Shown here: positions 37,138 to 45,342 of the stretch, in pieces
Layout: each line of letters begins with the position of its first letter
Position numbering within the stretch: position 1 is the stretch's first letter
Assembly (NCBI GenBank): GCA_903927025.1
Contig: CAIYLG010000047.1
Location: 24,596 to 88,595, forward strand
Length of the DNA: 64,000 bases
Origin: an uncultured Armatimonadota bacterium
GTDB taxonomy: Bacteria > Armatimonadota > Fimbriimonadia > Fimbriimonadales > Fimbriimonadaceae
Direction of reading: 5' to 3'
Position numbers and translations under genes: made by a program
Notes under the pieces: model-generated
Seen by the model: only the letters and a program-made list of their open reading frames with translations
Told to the model about the DNA's origin: nothing
Database searches by the model: none

Positions 37138-38304
37138 ATGAGAAAAGTATTTGGTGTGCTTGGTGCCGGCATGCAGGGCACCGCAGCGGCATTCGATTTG
37201 GCGATGTTTGCCAATCCCGATCAGATTCTGCTCGCAGATGCGAGTATTGAACAGGCACAGCGAAGTGCCCGCAGGGTGAACGACCTCGTGGGACGCACCA
37301 TTTGTGAGCCCAGGGAAGTTAATGCGCTCGACCCCGGGAGCCTTGGAGAGTTCCTTCAACCCGTCTCGGTACTGCTGAGCTGCGTTCCGTATTGGATGCA
37401 CCCTCGAATCGCGCGAGTCGCGATCGATACCCACACCAGCATGTGTGACCTCGGCGGCAACACCGAGATCACGCTGGAGACTCTGTCCCTTAACGGATGC
37501 GCAGAAAGGGCGGGTGTCACCCTTATTCCCGATACAGGACTCGCCCCAGGACTGGTGAACAGTATCGGCCTCATGCTGATTGAGCGCCTAGACGTTGCTG
37601 AATCGGTGAACCTTTACTGTGGCGTCCTGCCTCAGCACCCAATTCCCCCATTCAACTACAAGCTCACTTTCAATATTGAGGGGCTCGTAACGGAGTACAT
37701 GTACAAGGCCATCGCCCTAAGGGACGGCGAAATCGTCGAGTTGGATACCCTTGCTGAAATTGAGGAGCTGGATATCCAGGGCCTTGGAAGGATGGAGGCG
37801 TTCAACACTTCCGGGGGAACAAGCACTGCGCCCTACAATTTGAAGGGCAGGGTGCAGAGCTACCAGTACAAGACGATTCGGTGGCCGGGGCATTGCGACC
37901 GGATGCGCATGTTCCGCGATTTCGGTCTGTGGGGTGAGGAGCCGGTAGATGTAAAGGGCGTCGCGGTAAAGCCGCGAGATCTATTCTGCAAAGTTTTCGG
38001 AGAGCACCTAGGCAAGATCAAGGATACCGATCAGTGTGTTGTTCGCGGCGTAGGCGTCGGCTGGAAAGGAGCGGAAAAGGTAAAGATTCAGGCTGATATC
38101 TTAGACAAGCAATGCGAAAGCACTGGCTTTACCGCCATGGAGCGCACGACAGGATTCTCGATAGCCATTCACGCAGCAGCGATTGCGGAGGGAAGGTTCT
38201 CGCCTGGCTGTCTGCCCTATGAATCGGCCCTTACTGGTGAAGAGTTCTGCACTGAGGTCCAGCGTCGAGGAATTCGGCTGTCCGTCGTTGAACAGCCGCT
38301 GTGA
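37138..38304 (+). CDS. saccharopine dehydrogenase-family protein (lysine dehydrogenase-like)
   Basis: The 388-aa NAD(P)-dependent oxidoreductase has an N-terminal Rossmann motif (FGVLGAGMQGTAAAFDLA) and the family segments LSCVPYWMHPRIARVAID, MCDLGGNTEITLE and IPDTGLAPGLVNSIG. The size and motifs fit the L-lysine 6-dehydrogenase/saccharopine reductase group, which acts on the lysine epsilon-amino group. The exact substrate is not certain. GGAGGA sits 2 nt before the ATG, unusually close. It follows the kinase by 59 nt and ends convergently, 4 nt from the GH63 gene. Confidence 0.82.
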   Translation: MRKVFGVLGAGMQGTAAAFDLAMFANPDQILLADASIEQAQRSARRVNDLVGRTICEPREVNALDPGSLGEFLQPVSVLLSCVPYWMHPRIARVAIDTHTSMCDLGGNTEITLETLSLNGCAERAGVTLIPDTGLAPGLVNSIGLMLIERLDVAESVNLYCGVLPQHPIPPFNYKLTFNIEGLVTEYMYKAIALRDGEIVELDTLAEIEELDIQGLGRMEAFNTSGGTSTAPYNLKGRVQSYQYKTIRWPGHCDRMRMFRDFGLWGEEPVDVKGVAVKPRDLFCKVFGEHLGKIKDTDQCVVRGVGVGWKGAEKVKIQADILDKQCESTGFTAMERTTGFSIAIHAAAIAEGRFSPGCLPYESALTGEEFCTEVQRRGIRLSVVEQPL

Positions 38305-38308
38305 ACTT

Positions 38309-40927
38309 CTACACGTTGGTGATGTAGAGCTGCTGGATGATCTTGGCGATGACGCCCGTCCACCCGGTTTGATGGGTGGCACCCAGTCCGCGCCCGGTAT
38401 CGCCGTGGAAATACTCATTGAAGCTGATCAGGTCCTTCCAGTAGGGGTCTTGGTTGAACTTTTCGATGCCTCCGTTGAAGGGGCGATTGCCCGCCTCATC
38501 GGGAAGGAAGATCGAGAGCAGTCGACGCTCCAGGTCTGCGGCCACGACTCCCAAGCTCACTGGCGGACCTTCCGGTGACGGCATATTTGAGGTGAGCTGT
38601 GATCCGTAGTAGTAGTCGTACTTTTGCAGCGCCTCAATCATCAAGTAATTTAAGGGGAACCAGATAGGTCCACGCCAATTGGAGTTTCCACCAAACTGCC
38701 CGTTGGTGGATTCGCCCGGTTCGTAGTCGATGGTGAAGACCTCGCCTCCGAGAGTGATCGAGTACGGGTTTGCCTGGTGATGCTTGGAGACACTTCTTAA
38801 TCCGTGGTCTGAGAGGAATTCGTCTGGGTGCAGGAACTTCTCCAGAACCCTTTCCAGGCGATCTCGCGTAACCACCGACAACAGCAGCCGCTCGGACTGA
38901 CCAGGCGCCTGCATGCTGGCAACGTTCGACGTTAGGTCCGGACGATTTTCCAGGAACCACTGCATCCGCTTTCGGAACCCGGGGAATTTCTCAACGACGG
39001 AAGGTTCCAGGACGGTGACAGCAAACAGAGAGATGAGACCCACTACGGAGCGAACCTTTAGTCGCTCACAGTCCCCATTGCGGTGCCTAAGAACGTCGTA
39101 GAATAGGCCGTCCTGCTCATCCCAGAGTTCAACACCGTCATTCCCGCGCACGTTCATCGCGCTGGATATGTACATGAAATGCTCAAAGAACTTAGAGGCA
39201 ACATCCTCATACGCTGAATCGTGATCGGCGAGCTCGAGAGAAATCTCAAGCATGTTCAGGCAGAACATTGCCATCCAACTCGTGCCGTCGGACTGCTCCA
39301 GTGAGTACCCGTCGGGCAAGGTTCGGTTTCGGTCGAACACCCCGACGTTGTCCAAGCCCAAGAAGCCGCCTTCGAAGACGTTGTTCCCAAACTCATCCTT
39401 TCGGTTGACCCACCAGGTGAAGTTAAGAAGCAGCTTATGGAAAACCCGCTTGAGAAATTGGATGTCACCAACCCCAGTCTGTCTGCGCTCGATGCTGTAT
39501 ACACGCCAGGCTGCCCATGCGTGCACGGGCGGATTCACATCGCTAAACGCCCATTCGTAAGCGGGGATCTGACCGTTTGGATGCTGGAACCACTCTCGAA
39601 GCAGGAGCAAAAGCTGGCTCTTGGCAAATTTGGGATCAATGAGCGCAAATGGGATGGTGTGAAAGGCGAGATCCCAAGATGCAAACCACGGATATTCCCA
39701 AGTGTCCGGCATCGACATCACCTCTGCGGAGTGAACGTGCGTCCAGGAACAGTTTCGTGACCTTGAAGCGGGAGGAGGTGGTTGCCCAGGGTCTCCGGAT
39801 AGCCAACGGGATACATCGTAATGAAAGAACTGTTTGCTCCACAGCATCCCGGCGAACGCCTGTCGCTGAACGCGCTGCACTTCGTGGTCAAGACCAGAGG
39901 CGAGACCACAGTAGAACGCGTCGGACTCAGCGATACGGTCAGCAAACGATTCGTCGAAGTCGCTTGGCATCGTCTTCCGCGTATCGGACAGCATCATGCG
40001 GAACGTTACAGAGCTGCCCGCAGGCACTACAGCCTTATAGATAGCCGCCATCTTTGTTCCTGCACTCGCAGGGTTCACCGCGCCCAGCTCGCCTTCAACC
40101 ACATATCGATGGAAGGCATCCTTCACGTAGGGGGAAGGATTGGCGGCTCCAAACAGATGCTCAAGGTTGGATTCATTTTCCGTGAAGACGAGTTCCCCAC
40201 CCTTGTCCACAACGAGCCACATATCGTCGTACCGCTGATGGGAGATATGGACCGAGTCCGGGCCAAGCTTGGATATTCCCGGACGCATGTAGCTGTCCTG
40301 CCAAGTCCAGTTATTTCGAAACCATAGGGTAGGCAGAAACCAAATGGGGGCGTCTTCGGGACCTCGGTTGTGGATCGTGAATCGGCCGAGGATCTCATCC
40401 GGCATCGTCTTTGCGTATTCGACTTCGACGTCAAAGTAGCGATTTTCATCGAACACGCCGGTGTCGTACAGCTCAACTTCCTGCGCCTGTCGCCCTGCAT
40501 CCCGATTACGGTCGATGAGTTCCTGATAGGGGAAGGCACGCTGTGGATATTTGTACAGCGCCTTCATGTAGGAATGCGTAGGGGTGCTCTCAAGAAACCA
40601 GTAGCACTCCTTGACGTCTTCGCCATGGTTGCCCTGGCTGTTGGTGAGCCCAAAAAGCCGCTCCTTGAGGATTGGGTCTTGGCCGTTCCAGAGGGCGATT
40701 GCAAAGTTCAGAAGCCCGTGACGGTCTGAGATTCCGAGGATGCCGTCTTCGCCCCATCGATACGCACGGGACCGGGCCTGATCGTGGGTGAAGTAGTCCC
40801 AAGCGGTGCCGTCCGGAGAGTAATCCTCCCGAACGGTTCCCCATTGCCTCTCGCTGAGGTACGGCCCCCAGCGGTGCCACTTGGAGCCAGTGGCCTGGTT
40901 TTCAATCAGACGGTCCTTTTCTGTCAT
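38309..40927 (-). CDS. GH63-family glucosidase
   Basis: The 872-aa cytoplasmic enzyme (no signal peptide) has an (alpha/alpha)6 glycosidase domain. The segments WKHRWGPYL-like WHRWGPYLSERQWGTVREDY, ECYWFLESTPTHSYMK, IPAYEWAFSDVNPPVHAW and NWRGPIWFPLNYLMI are characteristic of the bacterial GH63 group that includes glucosidases and mannosyl/glucosyl-glycerate hydrolases. The Asp in FSDVNPP is the expected general-acid region. It lies 7 nt downstream of an SDR gene and is probably co-transcribed with it. A role in degrading a compatible solute or storage oligosaccharide is inference. Confidence 0.88.
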   Translation of the reverse strand: MTEKDRLIENQATGSKWHRWGPYLSERQWGTVREDYSPDGTAWDYFTHDQARSRAYRWGEDGILGISDRHGLLNFAIALWNGQDPILKERLFGLTNSQGNHGEDVKECYWFLESTPTHSYMKALYKYPQRAFPYQELIDRNRDAGRQAQEVELYDTGVFDENRYFDVEVEYAKTMPDEILGRFTIHNRGPEDAPIWFLPTLWFRNNWTWQDSYMRPGISKLGPDSVHISHQRYDDMWLVVDKGGELVFTENESNLEHLFGAANPSPYVKDAFHRYVVEGELGAVNPASAGTKMAAIYKAVVPAGSSVTFRMMLSDTRKTMPSDFDESFADRIAESDAFYCGLASGLDHEVQRVQRQAFAGMLWSKQFFHYDVSRWLSGDPGQPPPPASRSRNCSWTHVHSAEVMSMPDTWEYPWFASWDLAFHTIPFALIDPKFAKSQLLLLLREWFQHPNGQIPAYEWAFSDVNPPVHAWAAWRVYSIERRQTGVGDIQFLKRVFHKLLLNFTWWVNRKDEFGNNVFEGGFLGLDNVGVFDRNRTLPDGYSLEQSDGTSWMAMFCLNMLEISLELADHDSAYEDVASKFFEHFMYISSAMNVRGNDGVELWDEQDGLFYDVLRHRNGDCERLKVRSVVGLISLFAVTVLEPSVVEKFPGFRKRMQWFLENRPDLTSNVASMQAPGQSERLLLSVVTRDRLERVLEKFLHPDEFLSDHGLRSVSKHHQANPYSITLGGEVFTIDYEPGESTNGQFGGNSNWRGPIWFPLNYLMIEALQKYDYYYGSQLTSNMPSPEGPPVSLGVVAADLERRLLSIFLPDEAGNRPFNGGIEKFNQDPYWKDLISFNEYFHGDTGRGLGATHQTGWTGVIAKIIQQLYITNV

Positions 40928-40934
40928 ATCGCGC

Positions 40935-41768
40935 TCAACCGTTCGTAGCGAAGCCTTCGTAAAGGGTCATACCACCATCTACGAACAGCGATGTGCCCGT
41001 GATATAGTCGCTGGCATCGGAAGATAGCCAGACGGCAGCCTTTCCAATGTCATCGGCAATGCCCACGCGATCGTAGGGAATTAATTCGAGAAGTTTGGCT
41101 TCTGCCTCGGGGGTGGACCATGCACCAACGTTGATCGGAGTCTTGATGGCACCAGGGGCGATGGAGTTCACACGAATCTTGTGCTTGCCGACTTCCTGTG
41201 CGATTGACTTCATGAGCATATTGACGCCGCCCTTGGAAGCCGCGTAGTTCACGTGCCCTGCCCAGGGGATCACCTCATGCACGCTGCTCATGTGGATGAT
41301 TTTTCCTAGCGCGCTTGAATGGGGCGTGGGGCCACGGCGCAGGAATTCACGAACGGCTTCTCGGGAGCAGAGAAACTCTCCGGTGAGATTGACGCTGATA
41401 ACGGTGTTCCATTGCTCGATGGTCATCTCCGTCAATGGGGCGTCTCGCTGAAGCCCAGCGTTGTTGACGAGGATGTCCAACGTCCCAAATTTAGTGAGCA
41501 CCTCGCCAAACATGGCTAGGACTTCTGGTTCACTGCCAACGTTTGCGGCGGTGATCATCGCCTCGCCGCCAGACGCGATGATGTCGTCTGCAATCGCCTG
41601 GGCAACTTCAGGGTGCACTACGTAGTTGATGGCAACGGCGGCTCCGGCGGCGGCAAGATGCCGGGCGACGGCTTCGCCAATTCCGGAATTCGCTCCCGTG
41701 ACGAGGGCTTTTTGACCCGCCAGCGGCTTGTACGGGTACAGCGCAACGATTTCGCTTTGAGTGGACAT
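40935..41768 (-). CDS. short-chain dehydrogenase/reductase (glucose 1-dehydrogenase-like)
   Basis: The 277-aa classical SDR has the cofactor motif TGANSGIGEAVA, NNAG (Leu-variant NNAGLQRD), the catalytic Ser in IHMSSVHEVIPW, and YAASK. Acidic or basic residues after beta 2 suggest either cofactor could be used. The closest functional group is glucose 1-dehydrogenase-like. It is preceded by GAGGG 5 nt before the ATG and is followed by the GH63 gene after 7 nt. This suggests that released glucose might be oxidised, which is inference only. Confidence 0.88.
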   Translation of the reverse strand: MSTQSEIVALYPYKPLAGQKALVTGANSGIGEAVARHLAAAGAAVAINYVVHPEVAQAIADDIIASGGEAMITAANVGSEPEVLAMFGEVLTKFGTLDILVNNAGLQRDAPLTEMTIEQWNTVISVNLTGEFLCSREAVREFLRRGPTPHSSALGKIIHMSSVHEVIPWAGHVNYAASKGGVNMLMKSIAQEVGKHKIRVNSIAPGAIKTPINVGAWSTPEAEAKLLELIPYDRVGIADDIGKAAVWLSSDASDYITGTSLFVDGGMTLYEGFATNG

Positions 41769-42112
41769 GGTTCCCTCAGGGTTCGCCAGCCGCTCTAGTA
41801 TTCCTGCCTAAAAACACAAAAAGAATCGGCCTAGTGAAGCCTGCGAAAAGGGAGAGGTCATTCCGCGGCGGCCTCACTCGACCGATTGATGTCTTAGTTT
41901 GTGGGTCAGCCCGACACCGCTCAAGTCGCTGTTAGTGGGTACCGGTTTTACGGGACACATCAGAAGGCGCTCTCTCACCTGATCGCGAGCCCAAGTTCGA
42001 GCCATTTCACGAAAAAATCGAAAATTCTTCGTGATTTATGCAACTTGATAATGAAGCACTCACGTTATATATCTGTGAGGGTATCCATAGACCCGACATC
42101 AAGAGGATTAGA
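41769..42112. other. divergent intergenic region with the hsp20 promoter
   Basis: This 344-nt gap lies between the SDR (minus) and hsp20 (plus) genes. The right end carries a promoter and ribosome site for hsp20. The left part, after the SDR start, is without recognisable structure. No RNA gene was seen. Confidence 0.6.
42045..42073 (+). promoter_or_regulatory. sigma70-type promoter of hsp20
   Basis: TTGATA (42045-42050) and TATATC (42068-42073) are separated by exactly 17 nt. The predicted start is near 42080, giving a leader of about 33 nt that contains AGAGG 6 nt before the ATG. GCACTC in the spacer looks like half of a CIRCE element, but the second half is missing. Confidence 0.6.
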
Positions 42113-42577
42113 ATGATTAGAACACTTGTCAACATGAACCCAACATCGGAAGCCCGAACCTTCGAAGAGATCTTTGAGCAGCTGTTTGGAGCGCAGACTC
42201 GAAACGTGAGCCCGGCGACCAGCACTCTGCCCATCGACGTTCTGGAGCGCGAAGGAAATCTCGTCATTCGAGCCGCTGTCCCCGGCATTGAGCCTAGCGA
42301 CCTTGAGATCCAGATCGAGAACAATGTGCTCACCATCCGCGGAGAGACTCAGAACGAGGCCGAGTCCAAGGAGGACAAGGTCTATCGCCGAGAAGTCAGC
42401 TACGGCGCTTTCTCGCGATCGGTGCGGCTGCCAGAAAACTTGAACGTCGAAGCGGTCTCCGCTGAGTTCAAGAACGGAATCGTCAGCATCACACTTCCTC
42501 GCGTAGAGGAAGAGAAGCCCAAGGCGTTCCGCGTTCCAGTGAAGACGGTTGAAACTCAATCCATCCCTGAGGCCTAA
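42113..42577 (+). CDS. Hsp20/alpha-crystallin small heat-shock protein
   Basis: This is an ATP-independent chaperone that binds unfolding proteins. The 154-aa protein has an alpha-crystallin domain (about 38-135): NLVIRAAVPGIEPSDLEIQI, LTIRGE, YGAFSRSVRLPENLN, and the A-x-x-x-n-GvL-like block FKNGIVSITLPR. An IPV-like C-terminal motif is weak (VPVKTVE). The frame opens at 42038, but the ATG at 42113 with AGAGG upstream is the proper start. Confidence 0.93.
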   Translation: MIRTLVNMNPTSEARTFEEIFEQLFGAQTRNVSPATSTLPIDVLEREGNLVIRAAVPGIEPSDLEIQIENNVLTIRGETQNEAESKEDKVYRREVSYGAFSRSVRLPENLNVEAVSAEFKNGIVSITLPRVEEEKPKAFRVPVKTVETQSIPEA

Positions 42578-42619
42578 ACCGCGCTCGGCAGGTGCTACGC
42601 TCATAGCGGTCATTCCTCT

Positions 42620-43738
42620 ATGAGCGTTCCTGCCGTCATCCTTGGTGCGTTTTGCGTCATCCTCGCGCTTGTCGACGCTTTTGAGTCGGTTGTGCTGCCG
42701 CGCACGGTCCAGCGGGCGATTCGCCTACGCACCATCTTCTACTACTTCAGCTCTGTTGCCTACACGGCGATGGGGCGGCTGCCCAAAAGATTCCTTTTCC
42801 GCCAAGCGCTCTTAGTGGCGTTTGCGCCCATTAACTTCCTGCTCCTTATCTCTGCATGGGCAGTCCTAATGATTCTGGGTTTCACCCTGATCCATTGGGG
42901 CCTGATGACTCCCCTGGTCAATTCACTTGAGACCGGGAGCTTCGGCAGCTACTTTTACTTCAGCGGAGTCACTTTTCTCACCCTAGGCTATGGCGATGTG
43001 GTGCCGCTTTACGGTGTCGGGCGTGGCCTTGCCATTCTTGAGGCAGGTCTCGGCTTTGGGTTCCTCGCGCTTGTGATCGGGTATGTCCCCGTGATCTACA
43101 CGGCATTCTCAAGACGCGAGTCGACGATGTTAAAGCTGGACAGCAAGGCAGGCTCCGAGCCGTCTGCGCTTGAACTGATCCGCCGACATGCTCAGGGCGG
43201 AGTAATGGAGGCGCTGATTCCGCTTCTCAAGGAGTGGGAGGATTTTTCAGCCCAACTTCTGGAGAGCTATCTCAGCTATCCGATCCTGGCCTACTACCGG
43301 TCTCAGCATGATGACCAAAGCTGGCTGCGCTCATTGACGGCTGTGATGGACGCCTGCGTGTTGGCGATCGGCGTCAGTCAAGGTGACGACCAGATCAGCA
43401 AGAATCTCCGATTTCAGGCAAAGGCAACGTTTGTGATGGGCAGACACCTCTTGGTGGACCTGTCGTACGTGATCAACGCACCTCCGAAAACGGATGCTCC
43501 GAGTCGGCTGACTGACGAGCAGATTGAATACATTCGGGCCACGATGCGGGAGTACGGGCTCGCCGTTTCAACTGGCCAGCAGGCAGACAAGAAGCTTCGC
43601 GAAGCCCTGGAGATGTATGAGCCGTACGCCATTGGCCTTGCCGAAGACCTGATGGTCGAGTTGCCCAACTGGATTCCTGAGGCGGACGTTACCGACAACT
43701 GGCAGACAAGCGCTTGGGAAGGCGTCAAGCACTTTTAA
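42620..43738 (+). CDS. potassium-selective ion channel-like membrane protein
   Basis: The 372-aa protein has an N-terminal helix (about 2-27), one or two middle helices (FLLLISAWAVLMILGFTLIHW), then a pore loop with the K+ selectivity filter TLGYGD followed by an inner helix (GLGFGFLALVIGYVPVIYTAF). After residue 170 it is cytoplasmic, about 200 aa, mostly helical, with no recognised RCK or cyclic-nucleotide domain. It overlaps the convergent mag gene by 14 nt. No ribosome site is evident before the ATG. What gates the channel is unknown. Confidence 0.85.
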   Translation: MSVPAVILGAFCVILALVDAFESVVLPRTVQRAIRLRTIFYYFSSVAYTAMGRLPKRFLFRQALLVAFAPINFLLLISAWAVLMILGFTLIHWGLMTPLVNSLETGSFGSYFYFSGVTFLTLGYGDVVPLYGVGRGLAILEAGLGFGFLALVIGYVPVIYTAFSRRESTMLKLDSKAGSEPSALELIRRHAQGGVMEALIPLLKEWEDFSAQLLESYLSYPILAYYRSQHDDQSWLRSLTAVMDACVLAIGVSQGDDQISKNLRFQAKATFVMGRHLLVDLSYVINAPPKTDAPSRLTDEQIEYIRATMREYGLAVSTGQQADKKLREALEMYEPYAIGLAEDLMVELPNWIPEADVTDNWQTSAWEGVKHF

Positions 43739-44324
43739 GGCTGGCCATTCGAACAGAAATCCAGTCAAGCTGGTCAGCATCGATAAAGCGCCAAGGGACG
43801 TCGTGCCACTTCCCCACTGCGATCCCCACTCTGGGACCGGCAGCAATATTGAGACACGGAACCTGGGCGGGTTCGATGTGCAGCGGATTCTCATTGGCCA
43901 GAAGGTCCACGCCGTTGAGCTCTCCCGTAATTCCAAAGGCCTGGGCTAACTTTCCAGGCCCGGAAAGAAGCGCCTTGTGTTTGTCGGTCCGTCGCCGCGC
44001 TGCCATGGTCTCTAGGCCCGCTAGCGGCTTTGCGGCTCGAATGAGGACTACAGATCCATCGTTTTGGGGATGGGCCACGATATTGAGCATCCAGTGCACG
44101 CCGTAGTTGAAATACACGTAGGCGAATCCAGGCTCGCCGTGCATTACCTCGGTGCGAGGGGTTCGACCTCTAAATGAGTGACTGGCAGGGTCGTCTGGCC
44201 GATATGCCTCGACTTCCACAATTTGGGCCCGAAGCTCTCCCCGAACGAGGGTTGCGCCGAGGAGCGCCTTTGCTCCTTCGACAACATCCTGCCGAAGCAC
44301 TTCTCTCAGTTCTTCAGGAGTCAT
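43725..44324 (-). CDS. 3-methyladenine DNA glycosylase (AAG/MPG type)
   Basis: This enzyme excises alkylated purines from DNA to start base-excision repair. The 199-aa protein has the family motifs VVEGAKALLGATLVRGE, VEVEAYRPDDPASHSFRG (catalytic Glu), RTEVMHGEPGFAYVYFNYGVHWMLNIV and LLSGPGKLAQAFGI. The frame opens at 44411, but the ATG at 44324 gives the usual length and overlaps the gnd end by 11 nt. It is coupled to gnd on the minus strand. The 3' end overlaps the channel gene. Confidence 0.92.
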   Translation of the reverse strand: MTPEELREVLRQDVVEGAKALLGATLVRGELRAQIVEVEAYRPDDPASHSFRGRTPRTEVMHGEPGFAYVYFNYGVHWMLNIVAHPQNDGSVVLIRAAKPLAGLETMAARRRTDKHKALLSGPGKLAQAFGITGELNGVDLLANENPLHIEPAQVPCLNIAAGPRVGIAVGKWHDVPWRFIDADQLDWISVRMASLKSA

Positions 44325-45282
44325 CTTCCGACGGGCGATAGATATCGCCAACGCGGCTGGTGACTCGCTCGTGGCGGATGCTGTCATTGGGCCCATATGG
44401 ATGTCCACCAAATCCGTGGCGCATCATCGCGATGGCCCTCGCCCAGTCCTTCTTGTCGTCACGGGACGCGAACAGCTGCATGACGCTTTGGGCAATGACG
44501 GGAATGGGGACTTCCATTCGCATCGCGTCCCCCACCAGCCAATTGACCTCGCCGGTGTCTTCGATATAGGCAGGAACGTTTTCAAGTCCGTCCTTTGCGG
44601 TGTACGCCTCATGCATCAGGTCAATCAGCCAAGACCGGATGACGGATCCGTTGCGCCAACACGACACGACGTCCGCAACGGGAAGCGGCGAATCAAACTT
44701 TTCCATCAAGTCAATTCCCTCGCCGATGGCCTGGAGCATTCCAAATTCGATGCCGTTGTGAACGAGCTTGACGTAGTGCCCAGAGCCGGGTCCGCCCGCG
44801 TAGCAATAGCCACCCTCCACGCAAAGCTCCTTGAGGATCGGCTCGACTTCTTCGACTGCGCTGGGAAGTCCGCCCGCCATGAAGCACGCACCGTTTCTTG
44901 CTCCTCCTACTCCTCCGCTTGTGCCCAGGTCCACAAGGTGGATTCCTTTCTCGTGGAGCTTTTTCTGACGCCGGATACTGTCTCCCCAGTAGGAGTTGCC
45001 GCCATCGACAATGACGTCGCCGGGGCTGAGCACTTTGCAGAGGTCATCCAGCATCGCGTCGATGGGTGGGCCGGCGTGAATGTATACGAAGACAATTCTC
45101 GGAGTGCTGAGGTTGGTGGCAAGGTCGGCCAGGCTGGCCGCCTCGATAACACCCAGAGACCGAAGCTCATCGGACGCGGGAGCCACGTCTCGGCCCACCA
45201 CCCGCATCCCCTTCGTCAGAGCCTGGTAGGCAAGGCCTCCACCGATCCTGCCGAGACCAATCACACCAAACTCAAGCTGCAT
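44314..45282 (-). CDS. gnd: 6-phosphogluconate dehydrogenase, decarboxylating (short form)
   Basis: This enzyme oxidatively decarboxylates 6-phosphogluconate to ribulose 5-phosphate. The 322-aa protein is of the shorter, usually NAD-linked, GndA type (about 300 aa rather than 470). Motifs: FGVIGLGRIGGGLAYQ, VDGGNSYWGDSIRR, LVDLGTSGGVGGARNG and the catalytic-Lys segment HYVKLVHNGIEFGMLQAIGE. It is divergent from ubiD (60 nt apart) and upstream of mag. Confidence 0.94.
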   Translation of the reverse strand: MQLEFGVIGLGRIGGGLAYQALTKGMRVVGRDVAPASDELRSLGVIEAASLADLATNLSTPRIVFVYIHAGPPIDAMLDDLCKVLSPGDVIVDGGNSYWGDSIRRQKKLHEKGIHLVDLGTSGGVGGARNGACFMAGGLPSAVEEVEPILKELCVEGGYCYAGGPGSGHYVKLVHNGIEFGMLQAIGEGIDLMEKFDSPLPVADVVSCWRNGSVIRSWLIDLMHEAYTAKDGLENVPAYIEDTGEVNWLVGDAMRMEVPIPVIAQSVMQLFASRDDKKDWARAIAMMRHGFGGHPYGPNDSIRHERVTSRVGDIYRPSEDDS

Positions 45283-45326
45283 CGTGAACGTTTACCCGTT
45301 TTCCATCGTTTCGGATGCGAAATGCG

Positions 45327-45332
45327 TAGACT
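45327..45332 (+). promoter_or_regulatory. -10-like TAGACT before ubiD
   Basis: TAGACT ends 10 nt before the ubiD ATG in the 60-nt gap to divergent gnd. No ribosome site is present. Confidence 0.45.
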
Positions 45333-45342
45333 CTAGCTGCGC

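Noticed and set aside
42055..42089. CIRCE-like heat-shock operator before hsp20
   Set aside because: Only one half-site (GCACTC) is present. The inverted partner is missing at the 9-nt spacing.
44371..45336. 321-codon plus-strand frame opposite gnd
   Set aside because: It is antisense to a well-supported 6-phosphogluconate dehydrogenase. The frame is open by codon bias.
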